Shown here piece after piece: positions 44,141-54,160 of a DNA stretch of 64,000 nucleotides (positions within the stretch are counted from its first letter, which is position 1; every line of letters begins with the position of its first letter). The stretch lies in assembly GCA_016800925.1 (NCBI GenBank), contig JABCPU010000009.1:411311-475310 (forward strand). The letters are read 5' to 3'. A model generated the notes under the pieces. The model had not been told where the DNA came from, searched no databases, and was given only the letters and a program-made list of their open reading frames with translations. The DNA is from Suillus spraguei. Its lineage: Eukaryota; Basidiomycota; Agaricomycetes; Boletales; Suillaceae. The translations under genes and the position numbers were made by a program.

Positions 44141-45267
44141 GTATCCCCCCCTTAGGGCCGAACCCCTGAGGCACAAGAAGCATCGATCTGGATCAGACAA
44201 GATTAATGCGAGACGATGGGGAAGTTTGATGGTTGTAGTGCTGAGTCTGTAATATGACAGATATACGGACGTCAGACGTCCGAAATGATTCCTACCCCCA
44301 CTTCATATCCTTGTTAACAATACTTGTCTTCAAACATGTCTGGAAAGAAATCTGATGCCCCTAAGTCTGCTGCTGACCTTGTGGCGGATCTGGAACAGCA
44401 ACTGGCTGCTGCTAAGGCTGCAGCGGAAGCCGAGGCGGAACGGAAGTGGAAAGAGGTGGAGGAGCGGAAAAGGCAGGAGGAGTTGAAGCAGATTGAGTTG
44501 GCGGAGATCCGGAGGGAAATGGAGGAAAAGAGGCAGAGAGCACTGATTGAGGCTCGGGTGAGTGCTGTGGACTCTTCCAGATCCGGATATTAATGGGTTG
44601 GCAAAGGCCAAGGCTGCTCCTGCGTCTAGAGCAAAGGATGGGTACTGCTCCCATTGCGTCACTAAGGGCCGGATGTGCCAGTGGGGTGATGCTGAGAAGA
44701 ATGCCATGGTGAGTCATCTGAAAAACTTCGGATCTGCTGATTTCGACGTTTCATAGATTAAGTCCTGTGATGTCTGCCGGAAGGACAAGGCCACTTGTCC
44801 TGGAAGGCCCGGATTCGTTAAGGGGCCCAAGGGCCGGAAGAGGCAGCGTCCTGCTGGTACTCCGTCTCCGAAGGGCAAAGGCAAGCGCCATCAGAGGAGT
44901 CCTACTCCGGATGTGGCGGATGCGGATGTCTTCTCTAATCCAGTCACTATCGAAGGTACGGATGAGGATTTTGTGGAGTATGATGATCAGGCTTGGGTGG
45001 CCGCTGCTAATGGCATCATTGCTGAGTTGGCGCGGACCAACGGACTTCTCCAAGATGGTATTGCGGCGGTGGAAGGGAGTTGGATTGCCATGGAGCGGAT
45101 GAGCTCTACCATGGAGGCCTTCCTCCAGCAACAGAGGGAATTCCAGGCCCTGCTCATCGAGGAAATCCGGACCGGATTTAGGCTTTCCGTTTCACTGGAC
45201 GGATATGAAATCGATCGGATCCGATTGGATATGGTCGGATCTGAGATTAGAAGTATGGTATATGACA
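43392..45267 (+). mobile_element. Non-autonomous LTR element E with spliced cargo gene
   Basis: Starts TGTTAAGACTGTACTC, ends GTATGGTATATGACA, and is flanked by a perfect 5-bp duplication CTAGC (43387-43391, 45268-45272). The 5' LTR spans 43392-44140. A 3' remnant of the same LTR end is at about 45196-45267, so most of the 3' LTR is deleted. The internal region holds only the spliced gene at 44336-45275. No retroviral enzymes are present. Confidence 0.8.
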
Positions 45268-45275
45268 CTAGCTAA
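44336..45275 (+). CDS. Zn2Cys6-like coiled-coil protein carried by element E
   Basis: Exons 44336-44557, 44607-44708 and 44757-45275 (843 nt, 280 residues). The introns are 49 and 48 nt with GTGAGT donors. Residues about 10-74 are an Ala/Glu/Arg coiled coil (LEQQLAAAKAAAEAEAERKW). Spliced exons 2 and 3 bring together CSHCVTKGRMC (C88, C91, C98) and CDVCRKDKATC (C112, C115, C122). The spacing is C-X2-C-X6-C-X13-C-X2-C-X6-C, matching the Zn2Cys6 binuclear-cluster pattern; intron 2 lies in the loop. A basic KGPKGRKRQR and KGKGKRHQRS stretch follows, then an acidic region and a second helix (MERMSSTMEAFLQQQREFQ). The last ~25 codons come from the LTR remnant and the stop (45273-45275) lies beyond the element. 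Similar genes are common in mushrooms. DNA binding is inferred. Confidence 0.65.
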
Positions 45276-45596
45276 CTATATACACATATTGAAACTGAGA
45301 TATAAACTGAGATTGAAACTACTAGCCAATCATAAAATAGAAATGAGAATTGTACGATGTGATAGTTGTGACATTGTTATGACATCATATTCTAGAAGGT
45401 TCTAAGATCACATGATACTATCTTATATTATCTTATCTGATAGCATCATAAAAGATCTCTTCATCTTCATCAGGAAGTTTGGTTATAGAAGCGGATATGG
45501 GGATTTCAATGGGATTTGGATTTGTCTTAGTGCTGGGTTTAGACGCTTTAGGGAAATTGAGAAAAGAGTAATGATTTGTATTTGGAATTTGTGACA

Positions 45597-45667
45597 TCCA
45601 CTCACCTTATAGTAGGTGCTCATGGGGAAAAGCATCTCAGTTCTTTGCAAGAGATTGAGATGTAAGT
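45597..45667. other. Flank of the G1 insertion, inverted
   Basis: Unique sequence between the outer end of the G1 5' LTR and element D. It includes the G1 target duplication copy TCCAC at 45597. Confidence 0.6.
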
Positions 45668-45747
45668 GACAAAACAAGATGAGTTTGCACCTTTAGCGAA
45701 GTGTGCACCTCACTTCCACCTTTCCCACGCCTTTCGTGTTTGACCGC
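45668..45747 (+). repeat. Other half of element D
   Basis: TGACAAAACAAGATGAGTTT onwards matches 54057-54140. Joined to the half at 40187-40209 (reverse-complemented) it rebuilds a ~105-bp unit with TGACAAAA/TTTTGTCA ends. Confidence 0.7.
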
Positions 45748-46713
45748 TGTAATGCACATATTGGCGCTGGGCTTAAAACCCCATACTTTGACACTCGTCT
45801 CACGTCTACAGGAGTTACCACTTGTCCATGGCCGTCTTACCCTGTTTAGCAGTACCGGCAGCATCCCACGCTTACCGCACACTGTACCGACTACCGCACC
45901 TCATTCCATGTACTGATGTCCTCCCATGTCCTTGCCGCATCCACATAGCTCCATTTGGTGCGTAGTTTGTTTCCTGTTTATTATCACTGATTCCATGGCA
46001 AGCCTTATTACATGTTGCCTCGTGCCGCAGTGCCTCACGCTATGTATACTTACAGCGGTTACTACACTCCAGCGCTACTGATCTCGCCTAGAGTATTCTG
46101 AGTACATACAAATTAGGATATAAGCACTGCGTACCCCACACGATAGAGCACCTGATTTTACACCATTGCATGTACTATAGGTCAGGATTATTGTCTAGCT
46201 CTGGATCAACCCAGTAGTGGACATAGTCTTTAAAGTTCCCTTATCGCTCGTTAATACATCACGCTCATTCTCCGTTACCGCTGGCATACCCCTGGACTTT
46301 TGATTGTTACTTTTGACTGAACTTCTCATGCTCCGCTACTTTACCGCTGAAAGTACCACGGACTTCTTTACTGTTTCATTGCACCACTTGCAACCTTACT
46401 GCTACTGCTGAGACCACCGCTCGACATTGCTCGCTAGATGCAACTGTTACTGACTTTATCTCGACGATGGTAGCACCGCTATGCACAATGCTAGTTCCAG
46501 CAGTATCATCGCTGACCACAGCAACTTACCGCTGACTTCGATGCTTGTTTCGCAAATAAGTTAGACTCAAACTTGACCATACTAAATAGGCATCCCCCTT
46601 TAGGGTCGAATGCTCTTGTTCTTACAAGTGAAGCAGACTAGACGGAGCGCAAGACTAACATACTAGTTTAGGCAGTGGTTAATCTACAGCCCAAGCTAGG
46701 TTGTATCTTTACA
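45748..46713 (-). repeat. Family C LTR (C2), 3' LTR of element C, inverted
   Basis: Almost the same as C1 along its length, in minus orientation. The left flank CCGC pairs with the C1 left flank GTGG (as GCGG); the right flank CCGT pairs with B3. The outer end at 46713 is one breakpoint of the proposed inversion. Confidence 0.85.
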
Positions 46714-47164
46714 CCGTGACCTCAGTGCTGGCCCAAAACCCTGCCTGCTGAGCTCTACTATAATTTCCTTTTATGATAGTTTCTTTTCATACGATAGAAG
46801 GTCTAGTCTTCTTCTGAGTATTTAGTGGAATTGCCTTGTTGTTCAAGATAAACTGGTCGCTTGTAAGCTTCGGCTGGAAGAGCATCATGTCCCTCGAGAT
46901 AACTTTTCCCACTTGGAAGATCACAAAAACCTTTACTATAGTTTTCCTAGTTAGTAAATAGGGAAGCACCTAGTCGGGTTGATTAAAGAACCCTTTAGGA
47001 CCTGAGTACGTGGTAGATCCGATCAGATATTGGGGACTGCTCAGTTTTCCATTTACATACTTCTTTTCCCATCTCCTTTTCACCATCGTTCCTATTCGGG
47101 TTGACCATTACGACTAGTCAACCACAGACATCAGTAAATCGGGTTCCAGAACACAACTGGTACT
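46714..47164 (+). other. G1 copy b leader (second part)
   Basis: Non-coding leader up to the Gag ATG at 47165, including TTCGGGTTGACCATTACGAC, the site that carries LTR B1 in copy a. Together with 42911-43239 the leader is about 780 bp, long for a gypsy element. Confidence 0.75.
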
Positions 47165-48202
47165 ATGTCTGCTTTCGCCACTACCATTCACAGTGAACAA
47201 GCTTTGGCTGAGTATATCGCAAATGCTATCAATGTTGCAATTGCTCCAGTCCAAGAGCAAGTTCAAAGACTCAGGGATATGAACGATGTTCTACAAGACC
47301 AGAATGAAAAACTCCACGAAGAACTTCGTCAATATAGGGAAAGAATTGATGAGCTGGAAGCAAAACCTGCATCAACAGGAGGAGCTCCCAAAATTGCGAA
47401 GCCAACAGAGTTCACTGGAGGAAAAGATTCCATCGACATCGAAACATTCCTGGCACAAGTATCCCTCTACCTCACACAATACCCTAACGCAACGGAACAA
47501 CAACATCTCAGTTTAATGTTGTCTTATCTAAAGGGAAATGCCGGGAAATGGGCAGAACCTTACGTTAAACAACAAGCTGCAGGACAGTTGGACTTCAAAG
47601 ACTTCTTAGAGGAATTCTCATGCATGTTTAAAGATGAGAACAAAGAAGCGAAGGCCATCAGAGAATTAGAAACCCTTAGGCAAGGATCTAGTTCTGTTCC
47701 AGAATACGTTGCATCTTTCAAACAGAAGTCAGTTTTCACAAACTTCTCCGATTACGATCTTCGCCTCAAACTCCAATCTGGTCTACAAACCCAGGTCAAA
47801 GAACAACTCGCTCATGTTGTGCTCAAGGACAAGAACACTTTCAATAAATTGGTTGAAAGAGCAGTAGAAATTGGGCAAAACTTTGAAGAGTTGGATGCAG
47901 AGAAGAAGCGAAACACCTGGTGGACTCCCAAGTCTAACAGTGGAGTTCCTTCTTCATCAAGGGCTGGACCCAGTAACAGTGACACTATGGATGTCGACTC
48001 TGGAAGGCAAAAGAATGCCCCCAAACTGCAAGGAAAGCCTGGTGCTTTCAAATGTTATAGATGCGGTGGAGAAGGCCATATGGCTAGGAACTGTAAAGAA
48101 GCACCAAAACCAGTGCAAGTGAAGGCATCGTCTGCCAAAGAAGAAACCATGCCCAAATGGTTCAAGGACTGGTTATCCTCCAAAGAAGGCAAGGGTTTTT
48201 AG
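47165..48202 (+). CDS. G1 Gag polyprotein, intact ORF
   Basis: A 345-residue ORF from ATG 47165 (MSAFATTIHSEQALAEYIAN). An N-terminal coiled coil (VQEQVQRLRDMNDVLQDQNE) is followed by the retrotransposon Gag/capsid domain (SLYLTQYPNATEQQHLSLML, LRQGSSSVPEYVASFKQKSV), a Ser/Pro-rich linker and one CCHC knuckle (CYRCGGEGHMARNC, about residues 298-311). It would assemble particles and bind element RNA. The ORF overlaps the protease frame (from 48157) in another frame, which suggests frameshifting as the usual route to Pol. It is much better preserved than Pol in the same copy. Confidence 0.92.
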   Translation: MSAFATTIHSEQALAEYIANAINVAIAPVQEQVQRLRDMNDVLQDQNEKLHEELRQYRERIDELEAKPASTGGAPKIAKPTEFTGGKDSIDIETFLAQVSLYLTQYPNATEQQHLSLMLSYLKGNAGKWAEPYVKQQAAGQLDFKDFLEEFSCMFKDENKEAKAIRELETLRQGSSSVPEYVASFKQKSVFTNFSDYDLRLKLQSGLQTQVKEQLAHVVLKDKNTFNKLVERAVEIGQNFEELDAEKKRNTWWTPKSNSGVPSSSRAGPSNSDTMDVDSGRQKNAPKLQGKPGAFKCYRCGGEGHMARNCKEAPKPVQVKASSAKEETMPKWFKDWLSSKEGKGF

Positions 48203-48711
48203 AAGGGTTGAAGTCAGAGTCTGCAGACCTAGACCCGAACAATCGATTCTCTATTCTTTCTAGTTTTTCAGATGTAACAGAAGTGTATATACCATCCAAA
48301 TCAGAGCATTTTTATATTCCGATTACACTGAAAGGAAAGAACAGACAAGCAGACGTAAAAGCACTTGTGGATTGTGGTGCATCAACATTATTTATAAGTG
48401 AAAGATTTGTGAAGAACAATGATGTCCAGTGTCATAAATTATTGCATCCCATACCAGTCAAGAACATTGATGGCTCTTTAAACGCCGCTGGAGCTATGAC
48501 AATATTCGCTGAAATAGGATTAAAAATTGGAGATCATGAAGAAGATAAAGCAGCCTTCATGGTTACAGATCTAGGAAACGATGATGTCATTATCAGTATA
48601 GATTGGCTAAGGTATCATAATCCAGAGATTGATTGGAACGCAGGACGATTTGCTCTTACACAATGCCCAGTCAAGTGTGAGACTAAAAAAGAAAAAAAGA
48701 CAAAAAAATAG
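48157..48711 (+). CDS. G1 protease region
   Basis: 184 codons. The retropepsin-like core is recognised by PITLKGKNRQADVKALVDCG and ASTLFISERFVKNND. The active motif is D-C-G rather than the usual D-S-G. The later block NDDVIISIDWLRYHNPEIDW is typical of Ty3-like proteases. It ends in a Lys-rich run (KKEKKTKK) where A-rich slippery sequence breaks the frame before RT. Confidence 0.8.
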   Translation: MVQGLVILQRRQGFLEGLKSESADLDPNNRFSILSSFSDVTEVYIPSKSEHFYIPITLKGKNRQADVKALVDCGASTLFISERFVKNNDVQCHKLLHPIPVKNIDGSLNAAGAMTIFAEIGLKIGDHEEDKAAFMVTDLGNDDVIISIDWLRYHNPEIDWNAGRFALTQCPVKCETKKEKKTKK

Positions 48712-48720
48712 AGAAAAACG

Positions 48721-50250
48721 TAAAACCCAAAAAAAGGGTGACTTGCCAGATCTGATTCCCATGGAAGAGGAAGATGACGACGAAGGCATGGCAAAGAAAA
48801 GGGCGATGGTTGAGGAAATAGAAGATGAAGATAGTCCAAAGAATGAATGGATTAGATATAAAGCTTCTATCGCCACAGAACAAAAGTAGCAGAGGAAGCT
48901 ACTAAGAAGAAAAAGTCTGTAGAAGAAATGGTTCTAGACTGGCTTCATGATTACCTGGGTGTATTCTCAGAAGAGGAATCAAAGAGATTTCCTGAAAGAA
49001 AGAAATGGGATCAGGCGATAGATCTCAAAGATGAGAATGATCTTCCACCGAATGCCAAACCATATCCTTTATCACCTAAAGAAATGGACACACTGAAAGA
49101 TTGGTTAAAAGCTGAAACTGCATTAGGACGCATTAGAGATTCACAATCTCCTGTTGCAGCACCTTTCTTCTTTGTGGCTAAAAAAGATGGCAAATTACGA
49201 CCAGTAATGGATTATAGAAAGCTCAATGAGAAAACAGTTAAAAATGTGTACCCTTTACCGAGATCTCAAGATTTAACTGATGCTTTAACTGGTGCCACAA
49301 TGTACTCCAAAATGGATGTACGATGGGGATACAATAATATTCGGATGAAAGAAGGAGATGAGTGGAAGGCAGCTTTCAAAATGCCTTTTGGTCACCATGA
49401 ACCAACTGTAATGTATTTCGGATTGACAAATTCTCCAGCAACTTTCCAGACCATGATGAATGAAATATTTAGAGATCTCATTGATGGGAAGACAGTCGTT
49501 GTCTACATCAATGACATTTTGGTCTTTACAAATGGAAATAAGGAGCAACACTGAAAAGTCGTGCGAGAAGTACTCAAACGATTAAAAGATGATGATCTGT
49601 TCTTGAAACCAGAGAAATGTAGTTTCGAACAGTCTAAAGTCGAATTCTTAGGGTTGATCGTGGAAAAAGGCAATGTGTCTATGGACCCTGTGAAAGTAGA
49701 AGGAGTGTTAAAATGGCCTGTTCCCAAATGCGTAAAAGACATACAAGCATTCATGGGTTTTGCCAACTTCTATCAAAGATTCATATTGGGGTTCTCAGAT
49801 ATAGCCAGACCAATGAATGATTTGCTAAGAAAAGATGTTTCATGGAATTGGACGGAGAAACAACAAAATGCATTTGATGAATTGAAGAAATGATTCACAG
49901 AAGCTCCACTCCTAGTAATGCCAGATATTGAGAAAAAGAAAAGAATAGAGACTGATGCTTCTGATTATGCATCTGGTGCAGTACTTTCTCAACAAATGGA
50001 AGATGGATTATGGCATCCTGTCGCTTATTATTCGAAGTCAATGAATGATGCAGAACGAAATTATGACATTCATGACATTCATGACAAAGAATTATTAGCA
50101 ATCATTTGAGCGTTAGAAGAGTGGAGGCACTATGTGCAGGGAGCACCTCATCCTGTGGAGATCTGGACCGATCATAAGAATCTCGACTGGACATCCTGGA
50201 CGTGCCAAAACCTTAGAATTGATTTCCAGAAACTATTGGTGGCCAATGAT
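48721..50250 (+). pseudogene. G1 reverse transcriptase and RNase H, with stops
   Basis: Reverse transcriptase with KKDGKLRPVMDYRKLNEKTV, YSKMDVRWGYNNIRMKEGDE and YFGLTNSPATFQTMMNEIF. The catalytic motif reads YIND (VVYINDILVF) instead of YIDD/YMDD, an Asp-to-Asn change. Stops at 49552, 49891 and 50107 interrupt conserved text (QH-stop-KVV, ELKK-stop-FTEAP, LLAII-stop-ALEEW). All are TGA where CGA is likely. RNase H is recognised by [16 protein letters not shown], and the sequence jumps at DHKNLDW directly into integrase text (deletion). Confidence 0.88.
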
Positions 50251-50301
50251 GACAAAGAGTGTTCACGACTATGTAGATGGTTGCGATCATTGCAGACAAA
50301 C

Positions 50302-50762
50302 TGTTACAGTCGTACGTGCCCCTATTCATTCTCTCTTTGTCTCCTATTACATAACATGACTCTGACTCATATGCTCAATGCATCTGTACTATAGTTGCCT
50401 TCCTTCTTTGGATACACATTTACATGACTCTCTTGATCCGTGCACACATATTGACCTATTTAAGCACATTGTATTACACTTGTATACTTTACTTTAATCT
50501 TACTGGGTTTTACCTAGAACATCCTTCGCTTAGGTCTCCAACCTAAGTCGTCTTGAATCGTCTCTAAGTCTAAGCACTCCTTAGCCTTAGTCTCTATTTC
50601 TCGTAGAACCTCTTAGACTTGTCTTTGAGGCAGAACCCTTGATAGTACTCAGAACGCATTCCTTGTACCTTCACCTTGTCCTCTTCTGGACATTGTAGAA
50701 CTCCCCAGCAGACCGTCTGTGTCTTTTCACTGTCGCTGGTGACGCCACCCCAGTTCGTAACA
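50302..50762 (-). repeat. Solo LTR, family A (A7), in G1 integrase
   Basis: Complete, minus orientation. Perfect 5-bp duplication CAAAC (50297-50301, 50763-50767). It splits CDHCRQT from KVYPSKPTGPLQ. Confidence 0.9.
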
Positions 50763-51980
50763 CAAACAAAGGTCTATCCTAGTAAACCGACGGGACCTTT
50801 ACAGCCAAATGAAGTTCCAGAAGGACCTTGGCAAACGATTACATGTGACCTGATTGTGGACCTACCAAAGAGTGAAGGGTGTGATAGCATTTTTGTTGTC
50901 ATTGATTGATTTATGAAACAAGCACACTTTATTCCCACCAATAAAGAAGTGGACTCAAAGGAAATTGCCAAGCTATTTTCAAAAATTGTATGGAAACATC
51001 ATGGAACACCAAAGAAAGTGATTTCAGATAGAGGAACACAGTTCGTATCAAAATTTATGGGACAAATGTCAAAAAGATTAGGCACAAAATGGTCTGCTTC
51101 GACCACCTATCATCCCCATACGGACAGACAAACAGAATGCGTTAATCAAGAAGTTGAACAATATTTGCGCCTGTTTACCTCTTATAGACAAAATGATTAG
51201 GTATCTTGGTTGCCGATTGCAGAATTCTCGCATAATAACGCAGTCACAATCACCGGCCATAGCCCTTTCAAAGTTCTATATGGATATAATCCAGAATTCA
51301 CAATATCTCCTAATTCCAACTCCCATATTCCTGTTGCCAATGAGAGAGTGGATCAAATGAAAGAAGCAAGAGATGATGCAGAAAATACTTTGAAACTAGT
51401 CAATGAACGAATGAAACAGTTCTATGACAAAGGAGTAAAAGAGGCACCACAGTATAAGAAGGGAGACAAAGTCTGGCTAGACGCAAAAAACATTTAACAT
51501 TGTTGTCCAAGTCAAGAATTGTCAGATCGTCATCTTGGGCCCTTTGAAATACTAGAGAAGATTGGCGAAGTGAGCTATAAATTGAAATTACCGGCAAATT
51601 ATCAGATCCATCTGGTTTTCCATGTTCAATTACTCACTCCATACTATGCATCTCAAATGATCCCTCATTCTCAACCCACCCGACCGCCTCCTGACATAGT
51701 TGATGATCAGGAAGAATTTGTTGTAGAAGAAGTATTAGATAGCTGATTATTCCGAGGAAAGCTGCAATACCGGGTAAAATGGGAAGGATATCCGATAGAA
51801 GAATCGACATGGGAACCAGAAGAAAACGTAAAGAATTCCCCGATTCTTATAGCGGAGTTTCATAAAAAGAATCCCACGGTGGCTAAAACCAAAAGAATTC
51901 AAGGTTCTATACTTAATTTGGAAGATTTCAAGAAATGGAGAACACGTAACATCAGACCTTCATACATTCGCGATGACGCT
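50763..51980 (+). pseudogene. G1 integrase and chromodomain, with stops
   Basis: Integrase core: WQTITCDLIVDLPKSEGCD, VISDRGTQFVSKFMGQMSK and TTYHPHTDRQTECVNQEVEQ supply D, D and E. Stops occur at 50907 (CGA to TGA), about 51198 (TGG to TAG), about 51495, and 51744 (CGA to TGA). The C-terminal part has QIHLVFHVQLLTPYY and a chromodomain (FVVEEVLDS, LQYRVKWEGYPIEESTWEPE). No ORF3 follows before the LTR, unlike family G2. Confidence 0.88.
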
Positions 51981-51986
51981 CATCCT

Positions 51987-51999
51987 AGAGAGGGGGTAA
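51987..51999 (+). promoter_or_regulatory. Polypurine tract of G1 copy b
   Basis: AGAGAGGGGGTAA directly before the 3' LTR start at 52000; expected plus-strand priming site. Confidence 0.85.
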
Positions 52000-52157
52000 T
52001 GTCACAAATTCCAAATACAAATCATTACTCTTTTCTCAATTTCCCTAAAGCGTCTAAACCCAGCGCTAAGACAAATCCAGATCCCATTGAAATCCCCATA
52101 TCCGCTTCTATAACCAAACTTCCTGATGAAGATGAAGAGATCTTTTATGATGCTATC

Positions 52158-52188
<31 letters not shown>

Positions 52189-52487
52189 TATCACATGATC
52201 TTAGAACCTTCTAGAATATGATGTCATAACAATGTCACAACTATCACATCGTACAATTCTCATTTCTATTTTATGATTGGCTAGTAGTTTCAAACTCAGT
52301 TTATATATCTCAGTTTCAATATGTGTATATAGTTAGCTAGTTTCACTGTAGTAGTTCTTTAGTTCAAACCTCTTGTATCTACATAGTAGCAATCCAAGAC
52401 GTCCTTGCTCCTCTCTCTTCTCTTGTGATAACCTTAGTTTGAGTCTTAGTCTCTGCCCTTGCGTTAATTCGTTTGTGGGTTGTGACA
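52000..52487 (+). repeat. 3' LTR of G1 copy b (488 bp)
   Basis: TGTCACAAATTCC to GGTTGTGACA. It contains a GATAA tandem run (about 52159-52187) that is shorter in the other copies. The right flank GTGGA (52488-52492) matches the flank of the inverted 5' LTR. Confidence 0.92.
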
Positions 52488-52492
52488 GTGGA

Positions 52493-52825
52493 ATAGCAAT
52501 GGAAATAAAAGTAATCAATGAGATACATCAGCAAAACACTTATGTACTATACAGGGAAGTCCCCCTATGTACAATGCTGTGCAGTGCAGTGTAGTGCTGC
52601 ACAGCACTGGAGATAGGAGGACCTCACATTTGGGTTTTGCTGATGTATTGCACAGCATAACAACGTCATCACACTGGCACATCCCATTGGCCATGCTGGC
52701 CTTGCGCTTGGACCACTCTCTCTTATTGTCTCCCACTTATACCTATCTCAGACCCTTCAGATTCCAACACATTATTACTACTGACTTTCTGCTATTTTTC
52801 AGCCCCTCTGATCCCAAACATCTCC
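52493..52825. repeat. Foldback (hairpin) repeat
   Basis: ATACATCAGCAAAAC (52523-52537) is inverted at 52634-52648. Inside is a second palindrome, TGCTGTGCAG ... CTGCACAGCA (about 52574-52610). No coding signal up to 52825. Confidence 0.6.
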
Positions 52826-53136
52826 ATGCCCTCTCCTCCACTCACCACAACACCTAGCAGGTCATACATAGAAGTGCATCTACCCAACACTCAGCTGCCA
52901 ATTGGCAATCCATTCTTACCAACTCCCTCTGCATCAAACACCACAACTGTGGCATGGACACATGATACACAATGTGCCACAGATAGAGTGCCATTGAAGT
53001 GGAAGAGGAAGCCCACTGAAAAGCAGCACTCTATGCAGCATTGAGAAAGTCTCGTAAGTCGAAAAGAGGGGCAAAGAGTGCTGCGGTGGTAGATTTGGAT
53101 GAGGAGAATGGGTGGGAGGACATGGATAATGTCTAA
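52826..53136 (+). pseudogene. Unrecognised ORF, probably frameshifted
   Basis: 72 codons (MPSPPLTTTPSRSYIEVHLP) end in a Lys-rich segment. A different frame continues RKSRKSKRGAKSAAVVDLDE and ends NGWEDMDNV at a stop at 53134. The joined shape (Pro/Ser-rich, basic, acidic end) suggests a small TE-associated protein with one indel, but no family is recognised. Confidence 0.3.
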
Positions 53137-54056
53137 TACACTACATTACAATTTATTTGTCTGTTGTATATGTCCTATATACTGTTTGATTGCATTATAT
53201 TGAGAATAATATTTATATATATAAAAACGCGCCCAAAATGGAGCAGAACTGAGCTTGTTGTTGAGCTTGTTGTGCACAATGATGAGTAGAGCATTGGCGG
53301 CAACAGTGGTGGTGTGCTATTACCGAATATAGTGCTTGTGTCAGCTTTCCCGCATGCTACCCAAGGCTAAGAGGCTATACTGTCATAATGATGCATAAAA
53401 CCAGGCTATGTAGCAGATTTTGGTGATGCATCATGATTAGCAAGCAGTGGTGCATTGACCTCATCCCAGTTGGGAAAGTGATGCATAGTGATCCTCCCTC
53501 ATATTTTGGTCATGTGATGACCGCAATTTTGGCCTCTCCACATTATTCCCACACTCCGCATTTTCAGGAATTACCCCACAACACCAAAAACATCATCCAT
53601 TTTGGGAATCTCCTCAATAACAATTATTCCCACAGCCTCCCCACGTCACTGCAGCTTCACCACCACACCACAATAGGTCCCTGTTCTTATATAAGTAGTA
53701 ATTTAGTATATATATGTATAATATAATATAATAGACCGCTTTTTCTGTGTATTTGTGTGACAGCTCCCCCCTCCAGGACCTTGGGGGTTTAGTGCCTGTG
53801 AATTTTTTTCCTGCAGGACCGAATCTCAATGAGGATGAGGGGTCTATTCCCATGTATATTTATAATATATCTATCACATAGCCAGCCCAGTACACATGCA
53901 GGATCCTTCTACAGGAACAAAAGAATAGAAATTCGCATTTTTGATGTTTTTGATATTTTTCAGTATCTTACCCTTGTCTACATGACCAACGAAGCTCATA
54001 CATCATTAGTGGTGTATGTATATGTGTGTCCTAAGCTAAGGATCAGCTAGATATTG
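53137..54056. other. AT-rich spacer, no gene recognised
   Basis: Contains TATA-type runs (53205-53225, 53705-53730). At about 53910-54050 there is a segment repeated near 62330-62450 (TTTTTCAGTATCTTAC, AAGGATCAGCT). Confidence 0.5.
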
Positions 54057-54160
54057 ACAAAACCAGATGAGTTTGCACCTTTGGCGAAGTGTGCACCCCA
54101 CTGCGCCTTTCCCGCACCTTTCTGCCTTTCGCTTTTAACCACACTTCATCGTGTTTTGTC
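54057..54160 (+). repeat. Small inverted-repeat element D (complete)
   Basis: About 104 bp from TGACAAAACCAGATGAG to CTTCATCGTGTTTTGTCA, with imperfect terminal inverted repeats. No convincing target duplication. Confidence 0.6.

Larger units (their letters stand above)
43240..45596 (-). repeat. 5' LTR of G1 copy b, split by element E
   Basis: Two LTR pieces (43240-43391 and 45273-45596) make a 476-bp LTR, nearly identical to 52000-52487 in reverse orientation. The outer flank TCCAC (45597-45601) is the reverse complement of GTGGA at 52488-52492, the right flank of the 3' LTR. This shows that both LTRs belong to one element whose left part is now inverted. Confidence 0.88.
46714..52487 (+). 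mobile_element. Ty3/gypsy chromovirus G1, copy b (main part)
   Basis: Leader, intact gag, decayed pol and 3' LTR of the G1 family, on the plus strand. Its 5' LTR and first leader part lie at 42911-45596 in inverted orientation. The two outer flanks carry the same GTGGA duplication. A family-A LTR (50302-50762) is nested in the integrase region, and part of RNase H plus the integrase N-terminus is deleted near 50180. Confidence 0.88.
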
